From: Fimbriimonadales bacterium
GTDB lineage: Bacteria > Armatimonadota > Fimbriimonadia > Fimbriimonadales > ATM1
Assembly: GCA_035559795.1 (NCBI GenBank)
Contig: DATMAR010000006.1
Location: 1-44,345, forward strand
Length of the DNA stretch: 44,345 bases
Direction: 5' to 3'
Position 1 is the first letter of the stretch. Each line of letters begins with the position of its first letter. Below, one piece after another: positions 10,651-19,699 of the stretch. The notes under the pieces were generated by a model. That model was not told where the DNA came from and searched no databases. It saw only the letters and a program-made list of their open reading frames with translations. A program made the position numbers and the translations under genes.

Positions 10651-10995
10651 ATGTTAGGTGTACCGCTTGCAGGATTTCTCGGTCTCAGTGCGGTGATGTT
10701 CGCAATGGGTGTTTTGGGAGTTTTATTGAAGCGCAATCCTATCGTGATCTTCATGTGTATCGAGCTTATGCTCAATGCGGCGAACCTCGTTTTTTTGGCT
10801 TTCGCTCGATACCATTCGACTCCGTTGAGTTCGACCATTCCAACGATGCACACTTTTATGAATGGACAGATGGCAGTGATCTTTGTGATGGCAGTGGCAG
10901 CAGCAGAAGTTGCAATCGGTTTGGGAATCATCATGGCAATTTTCCGAATCCGTGAAGATGTGGATATAGACCAGATGAACATTTTGAGAGGATAA
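10651..10995 (+). CDS. nuoK: NADH-quinone oxidoreductase subunit K
   Basis: 114 residues and three membrane helices, slightly longer than the usual ~100. The conserved core GVLLKRNPIVIFMCIELMLN carries the proton-path glutamate in the second helix. A second conserved glutamate is in VAAAEVAIGLGI of the third helix. The tail DVDIDQMNILRG matches the family ending. AAAAGG just before the ATG gives a good ribosome-binding site. It is an MrpC-like component of the membrane arm and sits in its usual place between nuoJ and nuoL. Confidence 0.95.
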   Translation: MLGVPLAGFLGLSAVMFAMGVLGVLLKRNPIVIFMCIELMLNAANLVFLAFARYHSTPLSSTIPTMHTFMNGQMAVIFVMAVAAAEVAIGLGIIMAIFRIREDVDIDQMNILRG

Positions 10996-11004
10996 GAGAA
11001 GTTC

Positions 11005-13269
11005 ATGACTTTGAATAATCCTGGTATGCCGAGTGAATTCCATTTGGTATGGGTAGTCGTTTTGCTTCCTTTGGCTGGGTTTTTGTTTCAGGCTTTGTTC
11101 GGAAAGGCAATCGAACGAGCGTGGGGAAAAGAAAAAGGGCGGATGGTATTGGGATGGATAGGCGTTTTGCCCGTTGCGTTAGCATTTATCGTAAGCGTTT
11201 ATCTGTTTTTCTTATTGCGTTCACTGCCAGAAGAGGAGCGACTTGTTATCAGTACGTGGTTCGATTGGTTGAACCTTCAAAGTTTGAGAATTCCTTACGA
11301 ACTTCGTATAGATGTTCTTTCTTTGACGATGGCGCTTATCGTTACCGGTGTGGGATTTTTAATACACTGGTATGCAACGGGATACATGGGGGAAGACCGC
11401 GATTATCCTCGCTTTTTCACTTATTTTAATTTGTTCATCGTTTTCATGCTCACTTTAGTGCTGGCGAACAACCTTCTTTTGTTGTTTATCGGATGGGAGG
11501 GTGTCGGGCTTTGTTCTTATTTGTTGATCGGATATTGGTACGAAGATATCGAAAACGCTAAGGCGGCGAATAAAGCATTTATCGTTAATCGCATCGGAGA
11601 TTGGGGGATGACGCTCGGAATATTTCTCATTGCGGTAGTTTTTGCATCGAATCAAGGAGTTTTAGGTCCTAATGAAACGCGCTACCTCAGTTTCGATGTA
11701 ATTCTGCCGAAAGCGCAGGAGGTTTTGTTCGGTTACAGTTCTTGGATTGCGTTCGGGATTCCGATTTTGTTGTTCGTAGGGGCGATGGGGAAATCCGCGC
11801 AATTTCCTTTGTATTTATGGTTGCCGGATGCGATGGCGGGTCCGACACCTGTTTCCGCCTTGATTCATGCGGCGACGATGGTGACTGCGGGTGTGTATCT
11901 CGTGGCGCGATGTCATGTCTTTTTCGAATTGGCTCCTTATTCCATGATGGTGGTGGCTTGCGTCGGTGCATTTACTGCGATTTTTGCCGCTACGATAGCA
12001 TTCGGTCAGACGGATATCAAGCGTGTTCTCGCATTTTCCACCGTTTCCCAATTAGGATATATGTTTTTAGGAACCGGGGTGGGGGCTTTTTCGGCTGGAA
12101 TGTTTCATCTGACAACCCATGCGTTTTTTAAAGCGCTGCTGTTTTTAGGCTCAGGCGCAGTCATTCTCGCGATGGCGCATAACCAAGACATGCGTAATTA
12201 CGGAAATCTTTGGAAATATCTTCCGATTACGTTTTTTACGATGATGATGGGATGGCTTGCGATCTCAGGAGTTCCAATTTGGGCAGGGTTCTTCAGCAAA
12301 GACGAGATTTTAGGAAAGGTTTATGCGAGCAGCACTTGGTGGGGGGGAATCGTGGAGTTGCCGCTCGTGCAGATTTGCTATTGGATTGGTTTGATTACCG
12401 CGGTTCTCACTGCTGGGTACATGACTCGTTTATTTATGCTGACCTTTTTGGGAGGGGAGGAGCGCTGGAGGAAACTTAAACCGGAAAGTGAGCATGCCGA
12501 AGTCGCGGAACACCACGAGTCTGTTCAATCGGGGAGGCATCACGTGGGATCGGCGATGGGACACCCCGAGAAAGAGTCCGACTTTTATCTTTCGGACGAG
12601 GAGATTCTTCGACGGGAAAGGGAAGAGCACGAAGAGCATCCTATCCTTTCCCCGAACCATACACCGAAAGAAGTAGGTTCTTCTATGACGATTCCGCTCA
12701 TCGTTTTAGCAGCGCTCTCTCTATTAGGGGGGGCGGTGCTTTCGGGTCTACACCCGCTTAGCGAGGTAATCGGGTTGCATATTCCGAATTATTTCGAGGA
12801 GTGGCTTGCTCCCATTGCGGAGGCATCCGTTTTACCGAGCGAAGAAATGTTTCGTACAGCACATACGACCGAAATTTTGTTGATTCTCGCATCGGTTCTC
12901 GCAGCACTATTGGGAATCGCTTATCACTGGCGGCGATACCGAAATGGGCTTCCTTCCGACGAAAGAGAGTTGCGCGGATGGCGGTATCTCGCTCAGAAAC
13001 AATGGCTTTACGACCCAATCATGATGAAGTTTTTCGTTCATCATCTCGGCAGATTCGCCGAGGGGTTTTATCGTTGGTTCGATGTGGGAGTTATCGACAC
13101 GGTTTTCGTGAATGGTTCGGCTTGGGTCGTAGGGATTTTCGGAAGGGTGTTGCGGCGACTTCAAACCGGGTATGCGCGCGCTTACGCTATGGCTATGCTC
13201 GTGGGGGGGGTCATTTTGCTCACGTATATTTGGTGGTATCTCACCGAGGTGTTTTCTAAGGGGAAATAA
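11005..13269 (+). CDS. nuoL: NADH-quinone oxidoreductase subunit L
   Basis: 754 residues, long for NuoL (commonly ~610-680). This is the distal antiporter-like proton pump. The conserved GWEGVGLCSYLLIGYW, the proton-antiporter block with GPTPVSALIHAATMVTAGVY, and FAFSTVSQLGYM-like HxH region motifs are all present. The extra length is a hydrophilic, His/Glu-rich loop at about residues 490-555, which includes a REREEHEEHP segment before the next helix LIVLAALSLLGGAVL. The C-terminus carries the long lateral helix and a final membrane anchor. RBS-like AGAGAAG precedes the ATG 9 bp after nuoK, and nuoM starts directly after the stop. Confidence 0.95.
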   Translation: MTLNNPGMPSEFHLVWVVVLLPLAGFLFQALFGKAIERAWGKEKGRMVLGWIGVLPVALAFIVSVYLFFLLRSLPEEERLVISTWFDWLNLQSLRIPYELRIDVLSLTMALIVTGVGFLIHWYATGYMGEDRDYPRFFTYFNLFIVFMLTLVLANNLLLLFIGWEGVGLCSYLLIGYWYEDIENAKAANKAFIVNRIGDWGMTLGIFLIAVVFASNQGVLGPNETRYLSFDVILPKAQEVLFGYSSWIAFGIPILLFVGAMGKSAQFPLYLWLPDAMAGPTPVSALIHAATMVTAGVYLVARCHVFFELAPYSMMVVACVGAFTAIFAATIAFGQTDIKRVLAFSTVSQLGYMFLGTGVGAFSAGMFHLTTHAFFKALLFLGSGAVILAMAHNQDMRNYGNLWKYLPITFFTMMMGWLAISGVPIWAGFFSKDEILGKVYASSTWWGGIVELPLVQICYWIGLITAVLTAGYMTRLFMLTFLGGEERWRKLKPESEHAEVAEHHESVQSGRHHVGSAMGHPEKESDFYLSDEEILRREREEHEEHPILSPNHTPKEVGSSMTIPLIVLAALSLLGGAVLSGLHPLSEVIGLHIPNYFEEWLAPIAEASVLPSEEMFRTAHTTEILLILASVLAALLGIAYHWRRYRNGLPSDERELRGWRYLAQKQWLYDPIMMKFFVHHLGRFAEGFYRWFDVGVIDTVFVNGSAWVVGIFGRVLRRLQTGYARAYAMAMLVGGVILLTYIWWYLTEVFSKGK

Positions 13270-15000
13270 ATGCCAGAAAAACACACTTTCGGAATCTTGA
13301 GCCTTACGATATGGTTACCCACTTTAGGCGCTTTACTTTTGGGGTTCATTCCGAGGTCTTATGTGCATTGGCATCGTTATATCGCGCTCATTTTCACACT
13401 TGCAACGTTCGCAGTTTCGTTGAGTTTATATTTTCTTTTCAGCGCTAATACCTTCCATTTCCAATTCGTCGAGAGCATTCCTTGGATTCCTCAGTTAGGG
13501 ATTCAATATAAACTCGGCATCGATGGAATCAGCCTTTGGCTCGTTCTCTTAACGACGTTTATTACCGTGATTGCGGTTTGGTTCAGTTTTTATGTCGGTG
13601 AACGAGCGAAAGAGTTCATGATGTTCATGCTGATATTAGAGACAGCGTTATTAGGTGTGTTTTCTGCTCTCGATTTGGCGCTTTTTTATATTTTCTTCGA
13701 AGCGACGCTGATTCCCATGTATTTTCTCATCGCAATTTGGGGAAGTGAGCAAAAGCGCGCATACGCGGCAATCAAATTTTTCTTGTTCACTTTTTTGGGT
13801 TCGATTTTCATGCTCGTTGCGATTATTTATTTGTGTTTTGTCGTCGCATCTGCAGAATTCGGTCGCTATAGTTTCGATTTATTAGAATTGCAAGCGCTCG
13901 CATCTCGAGGGGAATTGGTTTCCGGTACAGTTGCGATGTGGGTTTTTGCAGCGTTCGCAGTTTCGTTCGCCGTAAAAGTGCCTTTCTTTCCATTGCACAC
14001 TTGGTTGCCTGATGCGCATACCGAAGCGCCCACAGCGGGTTCTATTATCTTGGCGGCGATTATGTTGAAAATGGGAACGTACGGGTTTTTGAGATTTTGC
14101 TTCCCTCTATTTCCCGAAGCGAGTTTGCAAGCGGCTCCGTTTATGATGGGGCTGGCGCTCGTCGGAATTTTATACGGCGCGGTGATGGCTGCCGTTCAAC
14201 CCGATTGGAAGCGTCTCGTTGCGTATTCTTCCGTGAGCCACCTCGGATTCGTGATGCTCGGAGCGTTCGCTTTGAATCACAACGGTCTTACGGGAAGCAT
14301 TTTGCAAAGTTTGAATCACGGGGTTTCGACCGGAGCGTTGTTTTTGTTGGTGGGGATGATTTACGAACGGCGTCATACGAGATTATTTAGCGAATACGGG
14401 GGACTGAAACGACAAATGCCGATGTTCGCAACATTGTTTTTGATTATCATGTTGAGTTCGGTGGGGCTTCCTTCGATGAACGGATTTATCGGCGAATTTT
14501 TGTGTTTGCTCGGTGCTTTCGAAGCAGGGATGGAGGGAACGGTCGGAATCTCTATGGTGATTCCCGTTCTCGCTGCTGGGGGGGTGGTCTTGGCTGCGGT
14601 TTATTTGCTTTGGATGTTCCAGAAGGCATTTTACGGAAAATGTGAGAACGCTGAAAATCGAAGATTGCGAGACATCAAACCTTGGGAGCAGTTTCTCGGG
14701 TGGTCATTGGTTCTTTTCGTGTTCTGGGTTGGACTTTATCCGACGACATTTACTTCGAAAATGGAGGCGAGTGTTAACGCATTGCGTCATCAAACTCTTT
14801 TACCAGCTGGGAAGAGACCCGTATGGTCGGATATGAATGTGGACATCAATTCGCGCGGAGATGTTGTGGAAGTACTGCGAAGAACTCAGCAAGGGGAATG
14901 GACAGAGGGGCGCGTTCTCGTACCCGCGAATCACCACGCCCAGCGTAGTATGGGGTGGGTGAAGGGCGAAGATTCGCAAACATTGGCGAGGGGAAAATGA
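13270..15000 (+). CDS. nuoM: NADH-quinone oxidoreductase subunit M
   Basis: 576 residues, about fourteen membrane helices, the middle antiporter-like proton pump of complex I. Conserved parts include LFYIFFEATLIPMYFLI, where the key membrane glutamate lies, and FFPLHTWLPDAHTEAPTAGS and YSSVSHLGFVMLG. After the last helix, a soluble tail of about 75 residues, rich in charged and polar residues, extends beyond the normal end. It starts immediately after the nuoL stop, and its own TGA overlaps the next ATG in ATGA. Function is firm; the meaning of the tail is not known. Confidence 0.95.
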   Translation: MPEKHTFGILSLTIWLPTLGALLLGFIPRSYVHWHRYIALIFTLATFAVSLSLYFLFSANTFHFQFVESIPWIPQLGIQYKLGIDGISLWLVLLTTFITVIAVWFSFYVGERAKEFMMFMLILETALLGVFSALDLALFYIFFEATLIPMYFLIAIWGSEQKRAYAAIKFFLFTFLGSIFMLVAIIYLCFVVASAEFGRYSFDLLELQALASRGELVSGTVAMWVFAAFAVSFAVKVPFFPLHTWLPDAHTEAPTAGSIILAAIMLKMGTYGFLRFCFPLFPEASLQAAPFMMGLALVGILYGAVMAAVQPDWKRLVAYSSVSHLGFVMLGAFALNHNGLTGSILQSLNHGVSTGALFLLVGMIYERRHTRLFSEYGGLKRQMPMFATLFLIIMLSSVGLPSMNGFIGEFLCLLGAFEAGMEGTVGISMVIPVLAAGGVVLAAVYLLWMFQKAFYGKCENAENRRLRDIKPWEQFLGWSLVLFVFWVGLYPTTFTSKMEASVNALRHQTLLPAGKRPVWSDMNVDINSRGDVVEVLRRTQQGEWTEGRVLVPANHHAQRSMGWVKGEDSQTLARGK

Positions 15001-15767
15001 ATTCTCGAGAACGACTCGTAGCGGCATCGAGGGGGGGGAGTGTAGATCATGCGCCGTGGTTCGGCTATTGCGAAAATGCAGAGAAAGAAACCTTGTCGCG
15101 ATTCGCGAGGAAGTGGGCTCCGGATGTTCTCGTCGCGAGGAATAGTGCCGACGCGCGAGAATTGTTGGCTGAATTCGGGGCAGACGGTCCTGCAGTGCTC
15201 GTGGAAGTATGGAATCCATTCGGTTATGCGAAGGAAGCGGGGGAGGATTTGAGCGAAGCGTTTCGCAACGATCCGAGGGGGGGCGAAGAACTTCTCGAAA
15301 GATTCTTTTCCATGACTTGCGCCAAGACCTACGAAGCGCTCGATGTAGGATGCGATGGCATTTTCTATCGATTATTCGGCGCGACTCCTTTCGAAACGAC
15401 TCCGATGGAATACGGAGGCTTTTTTCTCGAAAAAGATAGAGAGTTGCTGGAAAGTATCGTCGAAGCGCGTTTCAATGTTCTCTCCGTGGAGGGGGGGGAA
15501 GGCGTTTATCTGGATTTCGTTCATGACCTCCCCTGTTCCGCCTTGGCTTGGGACGAAAAAGCAAGCAAGATTACTCCGCAAAGAGTGCGAGAAATTCACT
15601 CTGGCGCTTTGGCATGTGGATTGGAAGCGGATTACGCACGTCTTTGGGAAGAATTCGGATATACCGGAATCGTATTTTTCGGTCGCGTTGAAAATTTGGA
15701 TTCTTACGACTTCTCTAAAGTCAAAGAGGCGACATCTCAATTGAGGAGCCCCGTTGTCCATGATTGA
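14997..15767 (+). CDS. Uroporphyrinogen decarboxylase-like (URO-D family) protein inside the nuo operon
   Basis: 256 residues counted from the ATG at 14997, which overlaps the nuoM stop in ATGA. The opening MNSRERLVAASRGGSVDHAP is the usual URO-D start (xxRERLLAALRG-x-xDRxP). The body follows the family's barrel order, including a segment LDVGCDGIFYRLFGATPFET and a segment GVYLDFVHDLPCSALAWDEK. It is shorter than true HemE (~340 residues), lacks the usual N-terminal substrate-binding arginine context, and resembles the divergent URO-D-domain proteins that act in methyltransfer or have unknown roles. It is unlikely to be the haem enzyme. Its end overlaps nuoN, so it is co-translated with complex I membrane subunits, which suggests a possible link to assembly or a chance insertion. 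Confidence 0.7.
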   Translation: MNSRERLVAASRGGSVDHAPWFGYCENAEKETLSRFARKWAPDVLVARNSADARELLAEFGADGPAVLVEVWNPFGYAKEAGEDLSEAFRNDPRGGEELLERFFSMTCAKTYEALDVGCDGIFYRLFGATPFETTPMEYGGFFLEKDRELLESIVEARFNVLSVEGGEGVYLDFVHDLPCSALAWDEKASKITPQRVREIHSGALACGLEADYARLWEEFGYTGIVFFGRVENLDSYDFSKVKEATSQLRSPVVHD

Positions 15768-17295
15768 TACGAAACTCACCCCCGCCCCAATAGATTGGAT
15801 TGCCTTAGCGCCGATGATTGCCGTGGGAACGACCGGCGTCGTCGCCATGATTCTCGAAATGATGCGTCCACGAAAGACGAACAATCTTATCGTTTCGATT
15901 TCGTTAATCGGTCTTGCTTTCGCCGCGGCTCTCGTGCTCGCTTTCTGGAATGTTCCGCCCCGAGAGTCTTTCGGAGCGGTTTATGCGGATGCAAGCGGTC
16001 ACGAAAAAAACTTCGGGCTTTTCATCCACGACCGCTTTAGTCAACTCGTTCAATTACTGCTCATCGGCGTTTGCTTCTTTACGGTGATGTTCAGCGAAGG
16101 ATATCTGCGTGAAAAACTAATTCCTTTCGGAGAGTATTATCCTTTGGTGCTTTGGACGACAGTGGGGGGGATGGTAATGGTTACGACGAGAGATTTGATC
16201 ATCTTGTTTTTGGGATTGGAAACGCTTTCGATTTCTTTGTACATTTTAGCAGGATTATCCTCGAAGGAGAAACGTTCACAAGAATCTGCATTGAAATATT
16301 TTTTATTAGGCGCATTTGCCTCGAGTTTTATGTTGTATGGGATTGCGTTGATGTACGGCGGGACGGGAACGACGCATCTTTCGGGAATCACGGAACTTTT
16401 TCAAGCGAATCTGGCTGATGCGAATCCGTATCGTCTCGTTTACGCTGGGTTGGGAATGATTCTTGTCGGGTTCGGATTCAAAGCCGCTTTGGTGCCGTTT
16501 CATATGTGGACTCCCGATGTGTATCAAGGTGCACCGACTTGCGTGACGGGTTTCATGGCCGCGGGTTCGAAAGTCGCAGCCTACGCGGCTTTGATTCGGT
16601 TTTTGGAGGGGGCGATGGCGATGAAAGACGTTTGGATACCCATCCTCATGGCATTTGCAGTTTTGAGCATGACCTTGGGAAATTTAGTCGCCATCGTACA
16701 ACGCGATGCGAAACGTATTTTGGGGTATTCGAGTATCGCTCACGCAGGATACATTTTAGTTGCAGTAGTCGCATGGGCGAAAGCGTATGATAGACCGGAT
16801 TTGCAAATCGGTTACGAAACCGTCTTGTACTATCTTCTCACCTATAGTCTTATGACTATCGGTGCTTTCGCCGTTTTGACTTTGAGCGCCAGGGGGGGGA
16901 AAGAAGGGACGCTCGTGGATGATTATTATGGAATGTACAGAAGAAGACCTTTCGCAGCGCTTGCAATGGTGGTCTTCATGGTGAATTTAGCCGGCATCCC
17001 CCCCTTTGCGGGATTTTTTGCGAAAGTTTTTATTTTCAGCGACGCTTTGGAAACCGGTCTTTTATGGCTGGCACTCGTTTTGGCAGTCAATTCCGTGATT
17101 AGCGCTTATTATTATTTGAGAGTCGCCTTCGCAGTGTTCGTTCAAGAGCCGGAATGGAAGCCCACTCGTTTTGCTCCGATGAATCTCGGGCTTTTGCTTA
17201 CCTGTGGAATTACCGCAGTGTTGCTGCTGGCGATATTGGTTTTCACGAGCCCGATTCTAAGAGAAATCAGCATCGTCTCAGCGAAGATTCTGTAA
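15760..17295 (+). CDS. nuoN: NADH-quinone oxidoreductase subunit N
   Basis: About 511 residues with fourteen predicted membrane helices. This is the antiporter-like subunit next to NuoK. Conserved stretches include DLIILFLGLETLSISLYILA, carrying the conserved membrane glutamate, and LVPFHMWTPDVYQGAPT and RILGYSSIAHAGYILVA. A GAGGAG ribosome-binding site (15743-15748) fits either TTG 15754 (5-nt spacing) or ATG 15760 (11-nt spacing); I choose the ATG. The gene overlaps the URO-D-like gene by 8 bp. It is the last gene of the nuo block and is followed by a convergent gene. Confidence 0.95.
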   Translation: MIDTKLTPAPIDWIALAPMIAVGTTGVVAMILEMMRPRKTNNLIVSISLIGLAFAAALVLAFWNVPPRESFGAVYADASGHEKNFGLFIHDRFSQLVQLLLIGVCFFTVMFSEGYLREKLIPFGEYYPLVLWTTVGGMVMVTTRDLIILFLGLETLSISLYILAGLSSKEKRSQESALKYFLLGAFASSFMLYGIALMYGGTGTTHLSGITELFQANLADANPYRLVYAGLGMILVGFGFKAALVPFHMWTPDVYQGAPTCVTGFMAAGSKVAAYAALIRFLEGAMAMKDVWIPILMAFAVLSMTLGNLVAIVQRDAKRILGYSSIAHAGYILVAVVAWAKAYDRPDLQIGYETVLYYLLTYSLMTIGAFAVLTLSARGGKEGTLVDDYYGMYRRRPFAALAMVVFMVNLAGIPPFAGFFAKVFIFSDALETGLLWLALVLAVNSVISAYYYLRVAFAVFVQEPEWKPTRFAPMNLGLLLTCGITAVLLLAILVFTSPILREISIVSAKIL

Positions 17296-17386
17296 CCTCA
17301 TCCCCACCACGCGTAGGTCCGAAACGTTCGTCCAAAAGAATACCCGCACCATTCAAGTACTGCATCGTATGAACAAAATAATATAC

Positions 17387-17400
17387 GTAGCAATTGCTAC
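17387..17400. repeat. 14-bp perfect palindrome between convergent genes
   Basis: GTAGCAATTGCTAC is its own reverse complement and lies in the AT-rich 139-bp gap between nuoN and the convergent DUF4304 gene. With no loop it is more like a protein-binding site than a terminator. No classical terminator is evident in this gap. Confidence 0.35.
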
Positions 17401-17434
17401 TACAATAATTATTTGCCATATTATTGCCCAGTTA

Positions 17435-18160
17435 TCACTTAGATGATTCCCTCTGCCTGGATATTTTTTCAATAAGCCTTTTGGCTCGAAGATTCTGCAT
17501 CGCAACCTCGATTCTGCTCCTCAAAAAATTCACGCCCGGTTCTCCCTCATTGTCTAATACTTTCTGAATCATTCTTTCAGAGCCTTCGTCATCGCCGCGG
17601 AGTTTCAAAAAGACTGCCGCGGATATATATGGATGTTCCAGGATACCGCTTCCTTGACCGGAAACCCACTTTTCAAGAATCTTTTCTTCCGATGCATTTT
17701 CCTCTAACAAGGGAATTCCTTTTTCGCAAAGGACTTTCGCCACTTCCTTCGTAAGAAATTCTACATCAGAATCTGTTCGCAAAGCCCACCAGTTATCTTT
17801 TCCGACAAGCCTCTCAGCGAGAATATCCCAACGCTCTAAAGAATTTGTTACCCACAGCCTTTCAATCGTGTCTTTATCTAAAAGAGCCCCCAGACGTTCC
17901 GTCCAATGCCCCCCATGAAAAATTCCAGGGTAATATGTATCGCATTCGCCGAGAAGTTTTATCCGGATGCTCAGATTAATCGTAAACAGAATTTCGTTTG
18001 GTTGTATAGAACGGTGTGTTTGAAGGGAAACAATTTCGATAACATCGCGTTTTTCACGCTTGTAAGAATTTCCTTTACGCTTGAAGCCACGAGGCTTCAA
18101 ACAATTTTTCCCTAATTGGTTGAAAATATATAGAATCCCATCTTGAAGCTCTTTTTTCAT
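17435..18160 (-). CDS. DUF4304-family protein, likely immunity-type protein
   Basis: 241 residues, no signal peptide or membrane helix. The N-terminal ~130 residues follow the DUF4304 pattern: LGKNCLKPRGFKRKGNSYKR, then VIEIVSLQTHRSIQPNEILF, then TINLSIRI. DUF4304 proteins are often encoded next to polymorphic toxins and are regarded as probable immunity proteins. The C-terminal part is charged and helical. It lies directly downstream of an RHS-repeat remnant and an Imm26/RraB-like gene on the same strand, which supports an immunity reading, although no intact toxin is present. Base use is AT-richer than the nuo genes. Confidence 0.7.
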   Translation of the reverse strand: MKKELQDGILYIFNQLGKNCLKPRGFKRKGNSYKREKRDVIEIVSLQTHRSIQPNEILFTINLSIRIKLLGECDTYYPGIFHGGHWTERLGALLDKDTIERLWVTNSLERWDILAERLVGKDNWWALRTDSDVEFLTKEVAKVLCEKGIPLLEENASEEKILEKWVSGQGSGILEHPYISAAVFLKLRGDDEGSERMIQKVLDNEGEPGVNFLRSRIEVAMQNLRAKRLIEKISRQRESSK

Positions 18161-18243
18161 TCAAAGACCCTCCATACCTGGATAACTACTATTAAGACAT
18201 TCATAATATCTTTAAGTAATTGCTTACTTCAAACCGTGATTGA

Positions 18244-18360
18244 TTATGCTTTACCTATAGCAGCAGCAATTATTTCTTTAGCCACCCGAGTCTCGAATCC
18301 ATTATAACCGAAAGCATTCTTCGTCGAGTTCGGATACGCAATCTGCACCAATCGGTCCTC
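18244..18360 (-). pseudogene. RHS/YD-repeat fragment
   Basis: On the minus strand this 38-codon stretch reads EDRLVQIAYPNSTKNAFGYN, then GFETRVAKE, and stops after a short unrelated tail. That is the tyrosine-aspartate repeat pattern of RHS proteins just before their core domain (D-R-L-x-x-I-x-Y-P-x-G-T-x-x-x-F-x-Y-N-G). It has no start codon of its own and is out of frame with the upstream gene. It is therefore a decayed piece of an RHS toxin gene whose core and toxin tip are gone. A similar segment is encoded at 42100-42210. Confidence 0.68.
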
Positions 18361-18361
18361 T

Positions 18362-19699
18362 TTAAATCTCTCTCCCTGTTCCATCAAACTCGCCGTCGAA
18401 CTCAGACGCTAACTCATCCAGAGAGTTGATGTCTAAGGACTCCTCTCCGGCCGAACGTGTGTATGCCTTCTCCAAAATAACGCTGATCGGAAATCCTTTA
18501 CTAAACTCGACACGTCTCATGCTCTTAAGCACGAATCCCTTTTCGCGTACTTTCTCGTAAAACGCCTTTGCAGATTTTCTATCTTTGAAATACAAATAGA
18601 AGTCTACCTTTCTCGTCCTTTTCCCTTTCGACCGCTGCTTGGATTTTTCAGCGCGGAGCTCGAGTTTTTTGAGCAGTTTTTCTAACCATGCCAATGCAAC
18701 TTCTTTAGGGGGGCGCACTTTTTCGAGTTCTTCGAAATTCCAGTCTTCTCGGATGCTCGTTTCCATATCCCAGTTCACAAAATCCTGCAAATTAAAGGGG
18801 GGTTGCTCAGAGAATATCTCTTTATCTGCCGCATAAATATAAAAGTTAGCCTTATCCTTAGACCACTTCCATTTGGCAACCGCTGCCTTCTTACCGGTTA
18901 GGAACGAGGTGACTTGCGCATGAAGTTGCTTCGCACTACGAGCGGACAATTGCCTGGGTTTTCTTTCTTTTATTTCTCCTTTTGCTGTGAAACGAATAGC
19001 AACGAACCACGGATATCGTTCGCCATACAACCACTCGGGAAAACCTACATCTTCATATAAATGCTCTACTTCGCCACCTTCGAGTGGAACAACGAAATGG
19101 TTCCAAATAGGTTTGTAAAAATCTATGGCTTTTAGCCGATTTCTTACTTTCGTGATGTACTCTTCGTACGGTATACCTTCCTCCCAAGCACGGTGAATAG
19201 AACCAATATCACGACCCACTTGATACTCCGTTATGGGAATGCGCAGATGTTTACCAGAAATACGATCATCTACTTCTATTTCTGCTGCATAAGCCCCGCT
19301 GTACCAGACGTGACCACTTTCTAAATTAGCAACCTCTTCACGCGTTGCAGGTAGGAGTCGTCTATCTTTTGGGTATTGTTTATAATATTGAAGGGATAAT
19401 CCATCTTCACTATATCGAACAACTCTCATCGGAGGGGGAATGAACTCTTCAGGTATTGAAATCTGCTGTATAAACTCCCATTTCCCATCACGTATTCGTT
19501 GTGACCCAATGTATCCATAATAAAGTAATTTTTCCAAAAAATCAGGGGCAAAAAAATCACTTATATGAAGTTGTTCTATTGTGAATCCGCCGTATACTTC
19601 ATCTTCATCTATTGGCAAGAAAACAATAAAATAAACTTGACGGTTGCTTGGCAGTTTAACCCGATATAGATTGCCAGATTTTATTGTTTCTTCAGTCAT
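18362..19699 (-). CDS. Imm26-like and RraB-like two-domain protein, putative immunity protein
   Basis: 445 residues, soluble. The N-terminal ~95 residues resemble Immunity protein 26: IKSGNLYRVKLPSNRQVYFI, then an FIPPPMR segment where that family usually ends. The last ~90 residues resemble RraB (ribonuclease E inhibitor fold): VDFYLYFKDRKSAKAFYEKV, GFVLKSMRRVEFSKGFPIS, and LDELASEFDGEFDGTG. The last matches the RraB signature GxYDGW with Thr in place of Trp. The middle contains a lysine-rich linker and an unassigned domain. Fusion of two immunity-type domains suggests protection against toxins. An RHS remnant lies directly downstream. I cannot prove either domain without a profile search. 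Confidence 0.55.
   Translation of the reverse strand: MTEETIKSGNLYRVKLPSNRQVYFIVFLPIDEDEVYGGFTIEQLHISDFFAPDFLEKLLYYGYIGSQRIRDGKWEFIQQISIPEEFIPPPMRVVRYSEDGLSLQYYKQYPKDRRLLPATREEVANLESGHVWYSGAYAAEIEVDDRISGKHLRIPITEYQVGRDIGSIHRAWEEGIPYEEYITKVRNRLKAIDFYKPIWNHFVVPLEGGEVEHLYEDVGFPEWLYGERYPWFVAIRFTAKGEIKERKPRQLSARSAKQLHAQVTSFLTGKKAAVAKWKWSKDKANFYIYAADKEIFSEQPPFNLQDFVNWDMETSIREDWNFEELEKVRPPKEVALAWLEKLLKKLELRAEKSKQRSKGKRTRKVDFYLYFKDRKSAKAFYEKVREKGFVLKSMRRVEFSKGFPISVILEKAYTRSAGEESLDINSLDELASEFDGEFDGTGREI

Noticed and set aside
14955-14996. Earlier start for the URO-D-like gene
   Set aside because: The ATG at 14997 gives the family N-terminus and an operon-style ATGA overlap; the upstream codons lie in the nuoM tail.
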